Positions 44,321-53,715 are shown, numbered from the stretch's first letter. The stretch: 64,000 nt of DNA from Pseudopedobacter sp037968815 (GCA_037968815.1 JBBKWF010000006.1:1-64000), one strand, 5' to 3'. Numbers and translations: made by a program. The notes: a model not told the origin generated them from the letters alone.

Positions 44321-45514
44321 ATGAGTAATTTATACGCAGAAAAAGAAATTGAACAGTTTATTTTTAAGCTATTTAAAAAAGACCTTTCCAATTATTTTCT
44401 GTACCATAATTTCGCACATACTCACCAAACCGTTGAAACAGTTAAAGAGATAGCTGTAGACTATGAGCTTAGCGAAGAAGAGTTTGAAAACTTAATTATT
44501 GCATCGTGGTTTCATGATAGCGGTTATGCTTTAGGTTGCCAAAACCATGAAGAAGAAGGGGTTAATATTATGAAGAACTACTTCGGTGAGCAACTAAGCA
44601 AGAAACGTTTTAAAGAAATTGAACGGTTAATCTTAAGCACTAAATATGAATATAAGCAAGCAAAATTAGATGAGGAAATCATACACGATGCAGATTATGT
44701 AAATATTGGCAAAAAGAGTTTTAGTAAAAGAGCTGAGCTTTTAAGGTGTGAATGGGAAAAAATAAATAATAAGATTTATGATGACCTAGAGTGGGCTGAG
44801 CTACAACTCGACTTTTTAATTTCAAAAAAGTTTAAGACTAGTGTTGCGGTACATAAGTTTGGGAAGAGGCGTGATGAAAACATTGAAAAGCAACGTAAAC
44901 TCATTGAGAAACACAAAAATGACCAGTATAAAGTACAGTTAAAAAAAGACAGCACCAATGCAAAGCTAAATAAAGAGGGTCGTGGAATAGAAACTTTATA
45001 TCGCTCTGTTTATGGTTACCATATGAACTTAAGCTCTATGGCTGATCAAAAAGCTAATATCATGATTAGTATTAACACTATTGTTGTTTCTGTTATTATT
45101 ACTCTTTTTGGTTCGGGTTATACTTTCGCAGATTCTGAAGGCTTTAAGCATATGCGTTTTGTTTTTCCTATGCTTTTGTTGGTGATTAGCAGCTTAATTT
45201 CAGTGACTTTTGCAATTTTATCAGCAAGACCAAATGTTACGTCCAAACAAAAATATGAACTCACTAATAAAGGAAGTAGTATTTTATTTTTTGGGAATTT
45301 CACCCAGCTAAAGCTTAAAGAGTTTGTAGAGCAGATACATTCCCTAAAAGACGAGAAAAATGAATTATACGACAGTATGTCTGTAGATATTTACCATTTA
45401 GGTGGCGTGTTATTAAGAAAGTACAGGCTTTTAACTTGGTCTTACAATATTTTTATGGTGGGCTTAATTCTTTGTGCGGTAGGCTTTGTGGGTATAATTA
45501 TTTACTCTTACTAA
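44321..45514 (+). CDS. HD-domain protein with Pycsar-effector-type membrane domain
   Basis: 397 residues. Residues about 10-190 are an HD phosphohydrolase domain with metal residues His33, His65/Asp66 (WFHDSGY) and Asp123 (HDADYV). After a basic linker comes a C-terminal module (about 225-397) beginning YHMNLSSMADQKANIMIS with three membrane helices (about 245-268, 278-300, 375-395), the PycTM (DUF5706) family. In Pycsar immunity such membrane effectors are opened by cyclic pyrimidine nucleotides. The HD part could hydrolyse a nucleotide signal. It converges with a cyclase-like gene, overlapping by 17 bp. Function here is inferred from family only. Confidence 0.83.
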   Translation: MSNLYAEKEIEQFIFKLFKKDLSNYFLYHNFAHTHQTVETVKEIAVDYELSEEEFENLIIASWFHDSGYALGCQNHEEEGVNIMKNYFGEQLSKKRFKEIERLILSTKYEYKQAKLDEEIIHDADYVNIGKKSFSKRAELLRCEWEKINNKIYDDLEWAELQLDFLISKKFKTSVAVHKFGKRRDENIEKQRKLIEKHKNDQYKVQLKKDSTNAKLNKEGRGIETLYRSVYGYHMNLSSMADQKANIMISINTIVVSVIITLFGSGYTFADSEGFKHMRFVFPMLLLVISSLISVTFAILSARPNVTSKQKYELTNKGSSILFFGNFTQLKLKEFVEQIHSLKDEKNELYDSMSVDIYHLGGVLLRKYRLLTWSYNIFMVGLILCAVGFVGIIIYSY

Positions 45515-46127
45515 TTGTTTTACAATCTACCAAAGATATATACGAGTAGTTGGTAACCCCAAAGTGCTCGTATTTATCTTTTCCTTTTTTAAGAGCTTCC
45601 CAGTGAAACCATGTTTTCACTATTTTTTTATCTCTTATATTCTCCAAGTATTTATTGGTAAGCAAAATATAGCAAGGTTCTTTAATACTGTTTTTTAGCA
45701 ATTTATGCACAAGTATTACATCCTCTCCCATCAGTTTGATATGTCCATTAATTGCTTCCAGACTGATACGACCGCGGTGTATTACAATTTTTATCCCTAG
45801 TTGGTTTTTTGAAAGATATTTATCATATAATTTCGGATCTGATTCTTTAAAGCCTGCGATGGTATCATTAAAAGTATCGTAAATCAGCTGACATTGTTTG
45901 GCAACTCGCTTCACCGCCGGTAACCTGCCTGTTTTATAAAAAAATACTGCATCTCCTTCAATCTCAGCAACATTCATCTCTAATACATTTGCTGAAACCA
46001 CCTCACTAAGAACAGTAGTAATTACTCGATGGGCAAATTCGGTATGATCTGTTGAGGTAATAAACTTGGTAAAACCTGTGATGTCTGGTATACAAAAAAA
46101 GACAGGTACCGCAGATTTCTTCTTCAT
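45498..46127 (-). CDS. DUF2652 protein, class III nucleotide cyclase-like
   Basis: 209 residues. The N-terminus carries the class III cyclase signature IPDITGFT (metal Asp15), and EIEGD holds the second metal Asp59 with Glu55 at the base-recognition position that is Lys in adenylate and Glu in guanylate cyclases. VIHRG is also typical. The transition-state Asn and Arg of cyclases are replaced: GEDVILVHKLL has Ile138 and Lys142. So the fold is a cyclase relative, but activity is doubtful or altered. It overlaps the 3' end of the HD-PycTM gene by 17 bp. Soluble, no signal peptide. Confidence 0.78.
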   Translation of the reverse strand: MKKKSAVPVFFCIPDITGFTKFITSTDHTEFAHRVITTVLSEVVSANVLEMNVAEIEGDAVFFYKTGRLPAVKRVAKQCQLIYDTFNDTIAGFKESDPKLYDKYLSKNQLGIKIVIHRGRISLEAINGHIKLMGEDVILVHKLLKNSIKEPCYILLTNKYLENIRDKKIVKTWFHWEALKKGKDKYEHFGVTNYSYISLVDCKTISKSK

Positions 46128-46475
46128 TCTATATAAAGAGTATTAACATTTTATTTAATCTGCAAATAACGCTCTTTTTTTTAGAAAAATTTAGTTTAGG
46201 ATGTATAAGTTATGTCAGGGACACATAATTATTAAAGCTAAATCTCATGATTTCTTCTTAGAGACACCCTCATCAGCAATAAATCAACACCACATCCTTA
46301 ACAGGTTATTCTTTGACTTAAAAAATACCTGCACATTCCCGCAGGTTATTTAAATAACTAATAATCAATTAATTGAAAATTAATTACTAAAATGTGTTCG
46401 CACACAATAATTTTTATTATATTTGTCTATAGTTCAAGTTCTAGAAGTACAAACCCAAAACAGCTTAAAACGCAT
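46128..46475. other. Divergent intergenic region DUF2652 / nagB
   Basis: 348 bp between divergent genes. It holds the nagB promoter (46418-46425) and a small CCTGC/GCAGG hairpin (46328-46345) in an AT-rich setting. No RNA gene recognised. Confidence 0.5.
46418..46425 (+). promoter_or_regulatory. -7 box of the nagB promoter (TATATTTG)
   Basis: An exact TAnnTTTG match. A GTTCG about 18 bases upstream is a poor -33. Its position inside the upstream-extended reading frame shows that translation must begin downstream, at the ATG at 46476. Confidence 0.7.
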
Positions 46476-48401
46476 ATGACTACCACCAGACTCAATCTCT
46501 TAGAAGAAACTCGATTTGAGAAATTACCAGTAACTATTTATAGTGATGACAATGTAGCTTCTAAAAATGTGGCTAACAGAATTGCAGATTTAATTAAAGC
46601 TAAAGATGCAGCAGGTAAAAAAACGGTTTTAGGCTTGGCAACAGGCGCTACTCCGGTTAAGGTTTATGCAGAGTTAATACGTCTTCATAAAGAAGAAGGC
46701 TTAAGCTTTAAAAACGTAGTTACGTTTAACTTAGATGAGTATTACCCAATGCAACCTACTGCTGAACAAAGCTATGTTGCGTTTATGAAGGCTAAACTTT
46801 TTGACCATGTTGATATTAATATGGAAAATGTGCACATTCCGGATGGAACTTTAGCAGAGGAAGAGATTGTGCCTTTTTGTAAAGAGTATGAAAAGAAAAT
46901 CACTTCTTATGGTGGTTTAGATATACAGATTTTAGGAATTGGACGTACCGGTCACATTGGTTTTAATGAACCAGGTTCTGCGCCAAATTCAGGTACACGT
47001 TTAGTTACTTTAGACGATTTAACCCGTAGAGATGCTTCTCGTGATTTTGGTGGAAAAGAGAATGTTCCAACTAAAGCCATAACAATGGGTGTTGGTACTA
47101 TTTTTAAAGCCAAACAAATTATTTTATTGGCTTGGAACCAGAAAAAAGCTTCTATCATTAAAAGAGCGGTAGAAGGCGAGATTTCTGCAGAAGTACCTGC
47201 TACTTACCTACAACTTTCTGAAAATGTAGAATTTATTTTAGATGAGGATGCTGCATCTGATCTTACACGTTTTTCAACTCCTTGGTTGGTGCAAGATTGT
47301 GATTGGACTCCGCAACAAATTAAAAAAGCAGTAATTTGGTTAGCAAAAACACTTAAAAAACCAGTTTTAAAGCTTACTGAAGAAGATTACAACAATAATG
47401 GCATGGCGCAACTGGCTACCGAAAAAGGTCCGGTTTACAACATCAACATTGATATCTTCAATAAAATACAACACACCATTACAGGTTGGCCAGGTGGAAA
47501 ACCAAATTCAGACGATTCTCAACGTCCGGAAAGAGCTGAACCATCTAAAAAACGTTCAATTGTATTTTCTCCGCACCCAGATGATGATGTAATTTCTATG
47601 GGCGGTACATTTATCCGTTTAGCTGACCAAGGACATGATGTACATGTAGCTTACCAAACATCTGGAAATACTGCAGTTTGGGATGATGATGCATTACGCT
47701 TCATGGAGTTCAATATTGATTTTGCGAAATCACAAAACCAACCTACTGAAAAGCTAGATGAGGTATATAATAACACAAGATTATTTTTAGATAAAAAACA
47801 ACCTAATCAACCAGATCCTATTGAATTAAGAACAATAAAAGGATTGATTAGAAAAGGAGAAGCCATTGCTGGGGCAAGATTTGCCGGACTGCCAGACGCC
47901 AACATCCATTTCATGGATTTACCTTTCTACGATAGAGGAAAGGTATCAAAAACTGTTGATTTTGAAGACGACATTCAACAAACTATGGCGCTTTTGCAGG
48001 CGGTAAAACCTCACCAGGTTTTTGCTGCCGGAGATTTTGCTGACCCGCATGGTACACACAAAGTTTGCTTTAACATTATTCTTGATGCTTTAACACGCTT
48101 AAGAAAAACCGAAGAGTGGGCTAAAGATTGCTGGCTTTGGTTATACCGCGGTGCTTGGCATGAATTTGAAATTGACGAAATTGAAATGGCTGTTCCTCTT
48201 TCTCCGCAAGAAGTATTGCGTAAAAGACAGGCTATCTTCAAACACCAATCACAAAAAGATATTCCAGTTTTCCCTGGAGACGATGCCCGTGAGTTTTGGG
48301 TGCGAGCAGAAGACCGCACTACTGAAACTGCAAAAGCCTATAATGATTTAGGTTTGGCAGAATACGAAGCTATTGAAGCTTTTGTAAGGTGGAAGTTCTA
48401 A
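46476..48401 (+). CDS. nagB: Glucosamine-6-phosphate deaminase fused to PIG-L deacetylase domain
   Basis: 641 residues from the ATG at 46476 (MTTTRLNLLEETRFE). Residues about 1-280 are NagB (LGLATGATP; FNLDEYYPM; GRTGHIGFNEPGS), converting glucosamine-6-phosphate to fructose-6-phosphate plus ammonia. Residues about 360-640 are a PIG-L/LmbE domain with the zinc motif SPHPDDDVISMGGT and a late DPHGTHK. PIG-L enzymes remove acetyl from GlcNAc groups, so one chain may do both the NagA and NagB steps. The frame extends 28 codons upstream, but the promoter box lies inside that part. It is first of a probable amino-sugar set with the phosphomutase and sugar kinase that follow. Confidence 0.92.
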   Translation: MTTTRLNLLEETRFEKLPVTIYSDDNVASKNVANRIADLIKAKDAAGKKTVLGLATGATPVKVYAELIRLHKEEGLSFKNVVTFNLDEYYPMQPTAEQSYVAFMKAKLFDHVDINMENVHIPDGTLAEEEIVPFCKEYEKKITSYGGLDIQILGIGRTGHIGFNEPGSAPNSGTRLVTLDDLTRRDASRDFGGKENVPTKAITMGVGTIFKAKQIILLAWNQKKASIIKRAVEGEISAEVPATYLQLSENVEFILDEDAASDLTRFSTPWLVQDCDWTPQQIKKAVIWLAKTLKKPVLKLTEEDYNNNGMAQLATEKGPVYNINIDIFNKIQHTITGWPGGKPNSDDSQRPERAEPSKKRSIVFSPHPDDDVISMGGTFIRLADQGHDVHVAYQTSGNTAVWDDDALRFMEFNIDFAKSQNQPTEKLDEVYNNTRLFLDKKQPNQPDPIELRTIKGLIRKGEAIAGARFAGLPDANIHFMDLPFYDRGKVSKTVDFEDDIQQTMALLQAVKPHQVFAAGDFADPHGTHKVCFNIILDALTRLRKTEEWAKDCWLWLYRGAWHEFEIDEIEMAVPLSPQEVLRKRQAIFKHQSQKDIPVFPGDDAREFWVRAEDRTTETAKAYNDLGLAEYEAIEAFVRWKF

Positions 48402-48430
48402 AACCACCATTACAAACAAAGTGCATTAAT

Positions 48431-48470
48431 GGTTATCCTGATTTCAAACTATATCGAAATCAGGATAACC
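48431..48470 (+). terminator. 15 bp perfect hairpin between nagB and the phosphomutase gene
   Basis: GGTTATCCTGATTTC pairs perfectly with GAAATCAGGATAACC around a 10 base loop, 30 bp past the nagB stop. The following AAATTTTGCG has only a short T run, so it may be a partial terminator or a 3' end stabiliser. Confidence 0.6.
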
Positions 48471-48543
48471 AAATTTTGCGCCCCCTTTAACAGACCAACT
48501 AAATCGGTTTACCCCCCAAACCGAGAATTAACCAAGCTAAAGT

Positions 48544-49923
48544 ATGACATTAATTAAATCTATCTCTGGAATAAGAGGAACTATTGGTGGTAAAGCCGGT
48601 GACGGATTAACACCCGCTGACATTGTAAAATTCACCGCTGCTTACGGAAAATGGATTTTTGCTAAAACTGGAAACAACAAAATTGTTTTGGGTAGAGATG
48701 CAAGAATATCTGGCGAGATGGTTCGTAATTTAGTGGTGGGCACTTTGCAAAGCATTGGTTTAAATGTAATTGATCTAGGCTTATCTACAACACCAACAGT
48801 TGAAATTGCAGTGCCGGCAGAAAAAGCTGGTGGTGGTATTATTTTAACGGCAAGTCACAATCCAAAAGAATGGAACGCACTCAAGCTACTAAATGATAAA
48901 GGAGAGTTTATTAGTGACACCGATGGTAAAGAATTGCTGGCAATTGCAGAAAATGAAGAAATTTCTTTTGCCGAAGTTGATGATTTAGGTGCGGTAACTT
49001 ATGATGATACTTATCTACAAAAACATATTGACCAAGTTTTAGCTTTGCCTTTGGTAGATGTTGAAGCTATTAAAAAGGCTAATTTTAAAGTCGCGATTGA
49101 TTGTGTAAATTCATCTGGAGGGATTTTTATTCCTGCTTTACTTCGAGCATTAGGAGTTGAAACTATTTACGAATTATTTTGCGAGCCAAACGGACACTTT
49201 CCACATAATCCAGAACCTTTACCAGAACATTTGACAGAAATTTCTGCAACTGTTGTTAAAAACAAAGCCGATTTAGGTATTGTAGTTGACCCCGATGTTG
49301 ATAGGTTATGTTTTGTTAACGAGGATGGAACCATGTTTGGCGAAGAGTACACTTTGGTCGCTGTTGCTGATTACATATTACAACATACCCCAGGAAGTAC
49401 GGTTTCTAACCTATCTTCAACCAGAGCGCTAAGAGATGTTACCGAAAATGCTGGGCAAACTTACCAAGCATCTGCCGTGGGCGAAGTGAATGTAGTGAAC
49501 TTGATGAAATCTTGCAATGCCGTAATTGGTGGCGAAGGAAATGGTGGAATCATTTATCCAGAATTACATTACGGCCGTGATGCCTTAGTTGGTGTAGCCT
49601 TATTTTTAACACATTTAGCTAAAAGCGGAAAAACTATCTCTGCATTAAAAGCAAGTTACCCAGCTTATCATATTTCTAAAAACAAAATCACTTTACAAGC
49701 AGGGATGGATGTTGATGGTATTTTGAAAAAAGTGGAAGGTAAATACCGTTTACAACCATTAAGTACCATTGACGGCTTAAAAATTGAATTTGGTAAAGAA
49801 TGGGTGCATCTACGTAAATCAAACACAGAACCTATCATCAGAATATATTCTGAATCTGAGAATGAAGACAAAGCCAATAAGCTTGCTCAACAAATCATCG
49901 CAGATATTAATTCTTTTTTATAA
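48544..49923 (+). CDS. glmM: Phosphohexomutase, phosphoglucosamine mutase-like
   Basis: 459 residues. All alpha-D-phosphohexomutase loops are present: TASHNP with the phosphoserine, DPDVDRL (metal), GEGNGGIIYPE (sugar loop) and RKSNTEPIIRIY (phosphate). The GEGNGG sugar loop is closer to archaeal-type phosphoglucosamine mutases than to the GEQSGH of classical GlmM, so the exact sugar is not settled. It interconverts sugar 1- and 6-phosphates, in either direction. It lies between nagB and the NahK-like kinase gene (22 bp), consistent with an amino-sugar role. Confidence 0.85.
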   Translation: MTLIKSISGIRGTIGGKAGDGLTPADIVKFTAAYGKWIFAKTGNNKIVLGRDARISGEMVRNLVVGTLQSIGLNVIDLGLSTTPTVEIAVPAEKAGGGIILTASHNPKEWNALKLLNDKGEFISDTDGKELLAIAENEEISFAEVDDLGAVTYDDTYLQKHIDQVLALPLVDVEAIKKANFKVAIDCVNSSGGIFIPALLRALGVETIYELFCEPNGHFPHNPEPLPEHLTEISATVVKNKADLGIVVDPDVDRLCFVNEDGTMFGEEYTLVAVADYILQHTPGSTVSNLSSTRALRDVTENAGQTYQASAVGEVNVVNLMKSCNAVIGGEGNGGIIYPELHYGRDALVGVALFLTHLAKSGKTISALKASYPAYHISKNKITLQAGMDVDGILKKVEGKYRLQPLSTIDGLKIEFGKEWVHLRKSNTEPIIRIYSESENEDKANKLAQQIIADINSFL

Positions 49924-49945
49924 AATCATTTTTAAATCCTGAATC

Positions 49946-51079
49946 ATGAGCAAGTCTAACTTAGCAACAGAAACTATCCAAAAAATTGTAGATCAATTTG
50001 CAATTAAAGGAGGCATTAAAGCTACAAAGCCCTTTGGATCAGGACATATTAATGATACTTTTTTAATTAGCAATACTGATAGTAATCACCCAGATTACCT
50101 ATTACAACGCATCAATCATCATATATTTAAAGATGTAGAAGGTGTGGTTGTAAATATTGCAAGAGTTTCTGCTCATTTAGATACCAAGCTAAAAGCCGAG
50201 TTTAAATCAGAGAAATCTGTAGAGCAAGTGCTTACTTTAATTCCCACAAAAAAAGGAGTTTTATTTTTAAAAGATGATGATGGGAATTGTTGGAGGATGT
50301 ACCTTTTTATAGCAGACTCAGTTAGTTATGACTTGGTAGAATCTACTAAACAAGCTTTTGAAGGTGGCGAAGCATTTGGCAGGTTTCAATTAATGCTAGC
50401 GGATATGGACGCTACTTTACTAACCGAAACACTTGTTAATTTTCATAATATCACATTCCGTTTAGCTAACTATAAAAAAGCTTTGGCTGATGATAGCGCT
50501 AATAGAGTAAAAAACGTTGCTGAGGAAATTGCATTAATTAAGGAACATGAACAATGGATGTGTAGCCTATACCAAATGGGCGAAGATGGCTTATTACCCA
50601 AACGCATTACACATAACGACACCAAGTTCAACAATATATTATTTGATAAAAATGATAATGTAATCTGTATTATTGATTTAGATACTGTAATGCCAGGTTA
50701 TATAGCCTATGATTTTGGCGACGCCATACGTACTTTAGTAAATACCGCTGAAGAAGATGAAGCAGATTTAAGCAAGATCAATGTAAACATGCCATTATTT
50801 AAGGCTTATACCGATGGTTATTTGAAAGAAGCTATTCACTTTTTAACTAAAGAAGAACTAAAATCTCTTTATTTCGCCGTTTTTCTTTTCCCTTATATGC
50901 AGGCTGTACGTTTTTTAACAGATTATTTGCAGGGTGATACTTACTATAAAATTGCATATCCAGAACATAATTTAGTACGTACAAAAGCACAGTTTAAATT
51001 GTTTAAAGAATTATATTCCCAGAAAACTGAGATTGCCAAAATTTTGGACAATAGTGCTAATAATGCTTTAAAGAAGTAG
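49946..51079 (+). CDS. NahK-like sugar-1-kinase (aminoglycoside phosphotransferase fold)
   Basis: 377 residues. The kinase motif is THNDTKFNNILF (catalytic Asp225, Asn230) followed by IIDLDTVMPG (metal Asp244/246). This matches N-acetylhexosamine 1-kinases such as NahK more than antibiotic kinases. NahK phosphorylates GlcNAc or GalNAc at C1. With the mutase and nagB next to it the assignment is plausible. It starts 22 bp after the mutase gene. No sign of a resistance-gene context. Confidence 0.83.
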   Translation: MSKSNLATETIQKIVDQFAIKGGIKATKPFGSGHINDTFLISNTDSNHPDYLLQRINHHIFKDVEGVVVNIARVSAHLDTKLKAEFKSEKSVEQVLTLIPTKKGVLFLKDDDGNCWRMYLFIADSVSYDLVESTKQAFEGGEAFGRFQLMLADMDATLLTETLVNFHNITFRLANYKKALADDSANRVKNVAEEIALIKEHEQWMCSLYQMGEDGLLPKRITHNDTKFNNILFDKNDNVICIIDLDTVMPGYIAYDFGDAIRTLVNTAEEDEADLSKINVNMPLFKAYTDGYLKEAIHFLTKEELKSLYFAVFLFPYMQAVRFLTDYLQGDTYYKIAYPEHNLVRTKAQFKLFKELYSQKTEIAKILDNSANNALKK

Positions 51080-51318
51080 CTATAAATACCCTACTGGACA
51101 CACTAGCTAGCTCACATTGAATTTTTAAAATCTCCGGAAAAACCATCTAGAGTAAAAACTAGTTAGTAGAATACGAAAAAATAAAAACAGACTCGATTCT
51201 AAAAAAATGGATTGGGTAAAGATGAGCAACTTAGTTTTTTCTTACATTTACAAAGGCAGTTTCGGCCTCGCAGTCAACTTGTATCAGATAAAAATCATTC
51301 CATTAAATACTCATTATT

Positions 51319-52560
51319 GTGAAAAACAGATTAACCAGTTTCTTTAAAATTAGTTTTATTTTATTTTTTGTCTGTACTTATAATACAGGTTTTGCAAAAG
51401 AAGCTTTTCAGATAAAAAGCACTTCATACAAAGCAAAAAACACTAAAGATTGGCAGTGGAAAAATTCAGCCAAAAATGAACGAGAAAATGCTTTATTGGT
51501 GAACGTTAAAAACACCCTACCAGTTAAGCGTATGGCGCAGACCATAGAAGTCTCTTGGAAAGCTATTATCAAGCGCAGTAAAGAGGTTAATGTTAATAAT
51601 GTGGTAGTAATTGATATGATTAGCGGAAATCAAATCCCATCACAAGTAATTTATAACGAAAAAAAGAAACCACAAACATTAATTTTTCAAACAGACCTTG
51701 CAGAAAATTCAGAACTACTTTTTTCAATAAAAGCCGGAGAAAGAGCAAATTACGAATCAAAAGTTTACGGTCGGAAAGTACCAGAACGCTTTGATGATTT
51801 CGCCTGGGAGAATGATAAAGCCGCTTTCAGGATGTACGGAGCTGCCCTTGATAAACAAGAAAAAGGCAACGCAAAAGGCTTAGATGTTTGGTCTAAAAAA
51901 ATACCAAACCTTATCGTTAACAAATGGTATAAAACCAATAATTACCATGTAGACCAAGGCGAAGGAATGGATGCTTACCATGTAGGCATGACTTTAGGAG
52001 CAGGAAGTTCTGCTGTTTATAAAGACGGGAAATTTGCTTTTTCTGCTAATTACGCCGAGTACAAAGTTATTGAGCATGGACCAATTCGCATCACCTTTGA
52101 CCTAATTTACAATAGTTGGGATGCAAAAGGTCAAAAGGTTTCTCAGGTAAAAACCGTCTCTTTAGATGCGGGATCAAACATTAACAAAATTACAGACCAT
52201 TACCGTTTTAAAGGTCGCAGTTTGCCTATAGCAGCTGGTATTACCAAACACAAAAATGACGGAAGCATAAAAATAGATCATATTAATAACTACGTAAGTT
52301 ATTGGGACAAAGCCGACGGGAAAGTAGATAACGGTATGATTGGTGTTGCTGTACTATTTCCGGCAAACGAGAACGTTAAATTAGTTGATGAATCAGATCA
52401 TCTTTTAGGTTTAAAAGCCTTAAATAAAAACAGTTCTTTCACTTACTATCAAGGTAGCGCTTGGAATAAAAGTGGTTTTTTTAATAATGAAACAGACTGG
52501 TTAAAATACTTGGAGATATATAGCAAAGGATTAAAAACACCTGTGCTTGTCAAGTATTAA
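51319..52560 (+). CDS. DUF4861 family secreted protein
   Basis: 413 residues. The start codon is GTG (51319-51321); the signal peptide (about 1-26, ending TGFAKEA) fits that start and no ATG lies close by. The rest is beta-rich (ENALLVNVKNTLPVKRMAQT; DNGMIGVAVLFPANENVK) and matches DUF4861, seen in Bacteroidota carbohydrate loci and perhaps a lyase or hydrolase relative. No catalytic motif recognised. It lies 239 bp after the kinase gene and 81 bp before the LacI regulator. Confidence 0.8.
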   Translation: MKNRLTSFFKISFILFFVCTYNTGFAKEAFQIKSTSYKAKNTKDWQWKNSAKNERENALLVNVKNTLPVKRMAQTIEVSWKAIIKRSKEVNVNNVVVIDMISGNQIPSQVIYNEKKKPQTLIFQTDLAENSELLFSIKAGERANYESKVYGRKVPERFDDFAWENDKAAFRMYGAALDKQEKGNAKGLDVWSKKIPNLIVNKWYKTNNYHVDQGEGMDAYHVGMTLGAGSSAVYKDGKFAFSANYAEYKVIEHGPIRITFDLIYNSWDAKGQKVSQVKTVSLDAGSNINKITDHYRFKGRSLPIAAGITKHKNDGSIKIDHINNYVSYWDKADGKVDNGMIGVAVLFPANENVKLVDESDHLLGLKALNKNSSFTYYQGSAWNKSGFFNNETDWLKYLEIYSKGLKTPVLVKY

Positions 52561-52641
52561 CCACATAAACGGCAATGTCGGCGGGAGACTATTTTGTTGA
52601 ATTTTCTTAATTTCGTATAATAATCTCGGAGCTCTTTACAA

Positions 52642-53715
52642 ATGAAAGATAAAATAATTACCATAAAAGATATTGCTACAAAAGCTCAGGTATCTACCGG
52701 AACTGTTGATAGAGTATTGCATAAAAGAGGTCGTGTTGCTCCAAAGGTGGAAGAAAAAATCCTGCGCATTATTAAAGAAATGGAGTATCAGCCCAATATT
52801 ATTGCAAGGGCTTTAAGTTCTAAAAAACAGTATACAGTAGCAATATTAATCCCTGGTGAAGCGCATGACAGTTATTGGTTTTCTCCAAAAGAAGGCATAA
52901 AAAGTGCCTTAAAAGAGCTTAAAAAATATGGTCTTTCAGTAAAGTACTATCATTTTGACCCATACAGTGCGCAATCATTTGTAACACAAGCTAACGAGTT
53001 AAATAAAGAAAAACACGATGCAATTATTGTAACGCCCATTTTTCATAGAGAAGCTTTATCGTTTATTGAAAATTGGAAAAGTGCAAATATCCCTTTGGTG
53101 TTTTTTAACACAGAAATATCTGAATTCGAACCACTTAGCTACATCGGGCAAGATAGTTACCAAAGTGGTTACTTAGCTGCCAAACTAATTCATTACGGCC
53201 AACCTTCACCTTGTTCTATTCTAATTGCACATTTTGATGAAGAAACCTCTAACGCTGCGCATCTAGAGAAAAAAGAGCTTGGCTTTAAGAACTATTTTAT
53301 TCAAAATAATCTTCAGCAGTTTAAAATTCTCAGAGCCGATATTTCTCGACAAAATTATTCTGCATTTGTAAAACAGATGGATACCCTTTTCGAGTCAAAC
53401 CCTAACATAAAAGCCATTTTTGTCACTACATCTAAAGCTTATGAAGTGGCGGAGTACCTTACCCAAAAACATATTGTTGATGTTAAAATTATAGGTTATG
53501 ATTTACTACCTCAAAACCTCCACTATCTAAAACAGAATATCATCAGTTTTTTAATTAACCAAAATCCAAAAGGACAAGGTTTTTGGGCACTACAGATGCT
53601 AGCAAATAAACTTATTTTCGAAAAGCCTGTACCGCAGTTAAAATACTTACCACTGGATATTGTTACAAATGAAAACGTCAATTATTTTATTACTGATGGT
53701 TTAGAAGCAGAGTAA
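52642..53715 (+). CDS. LacI-family transcriptional regulator
   Basis: 357 residues. N-terminal LacI helix-turn-helix (about 6-62; TIKDIATKAQVSTGTVDRVL, hinge NIIARALSS) and a periplasmic-binding-protein-like sugar domain (about 65-350) starting YTVAILIPGEAHDS. It probably senses a sugar and controls the adjoining DUF4861 or amino-sugar genes. Operator not identified. Confidence 0.92.
   Translation: MKDKIITIKDIATKAQVSTGTVDRVLHKRGRVAPKVEEKILRIIKEMEYQPNIIARALSSKKQYTVAILIPGEAHDSYWFSPKEGIKSALKELKKYGLSVKYYHFDPYSAQSFVTQANELNKEKHDAIIVTPIFHREALSFIENWKSANIPLVFFNTEISEFEPLSYIGQDSYQSGYLAAKLIHYGQPSPCSILIAHFDEETSNAAHLEKKELGFKNYFIQNNLQQFKILRADISRQNYSAFVKQMDTLFESNPNIKAIFVTTSKAYEVAEYLTQKHIVDVKIIGYDLLPQNLHYLKQNIISFLINQNPKGQGFWALQMLANKLIFEKPVPQLKYLPLDIVTNENVNYFITDGLEAE

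Noticed and set aside
49946..51079. Aminoglycoside resistance kinase
   Set aside because: The fold is shared, but motifs and neighbours fit a NahK-like sugar kinase in an amino-sugar locus.
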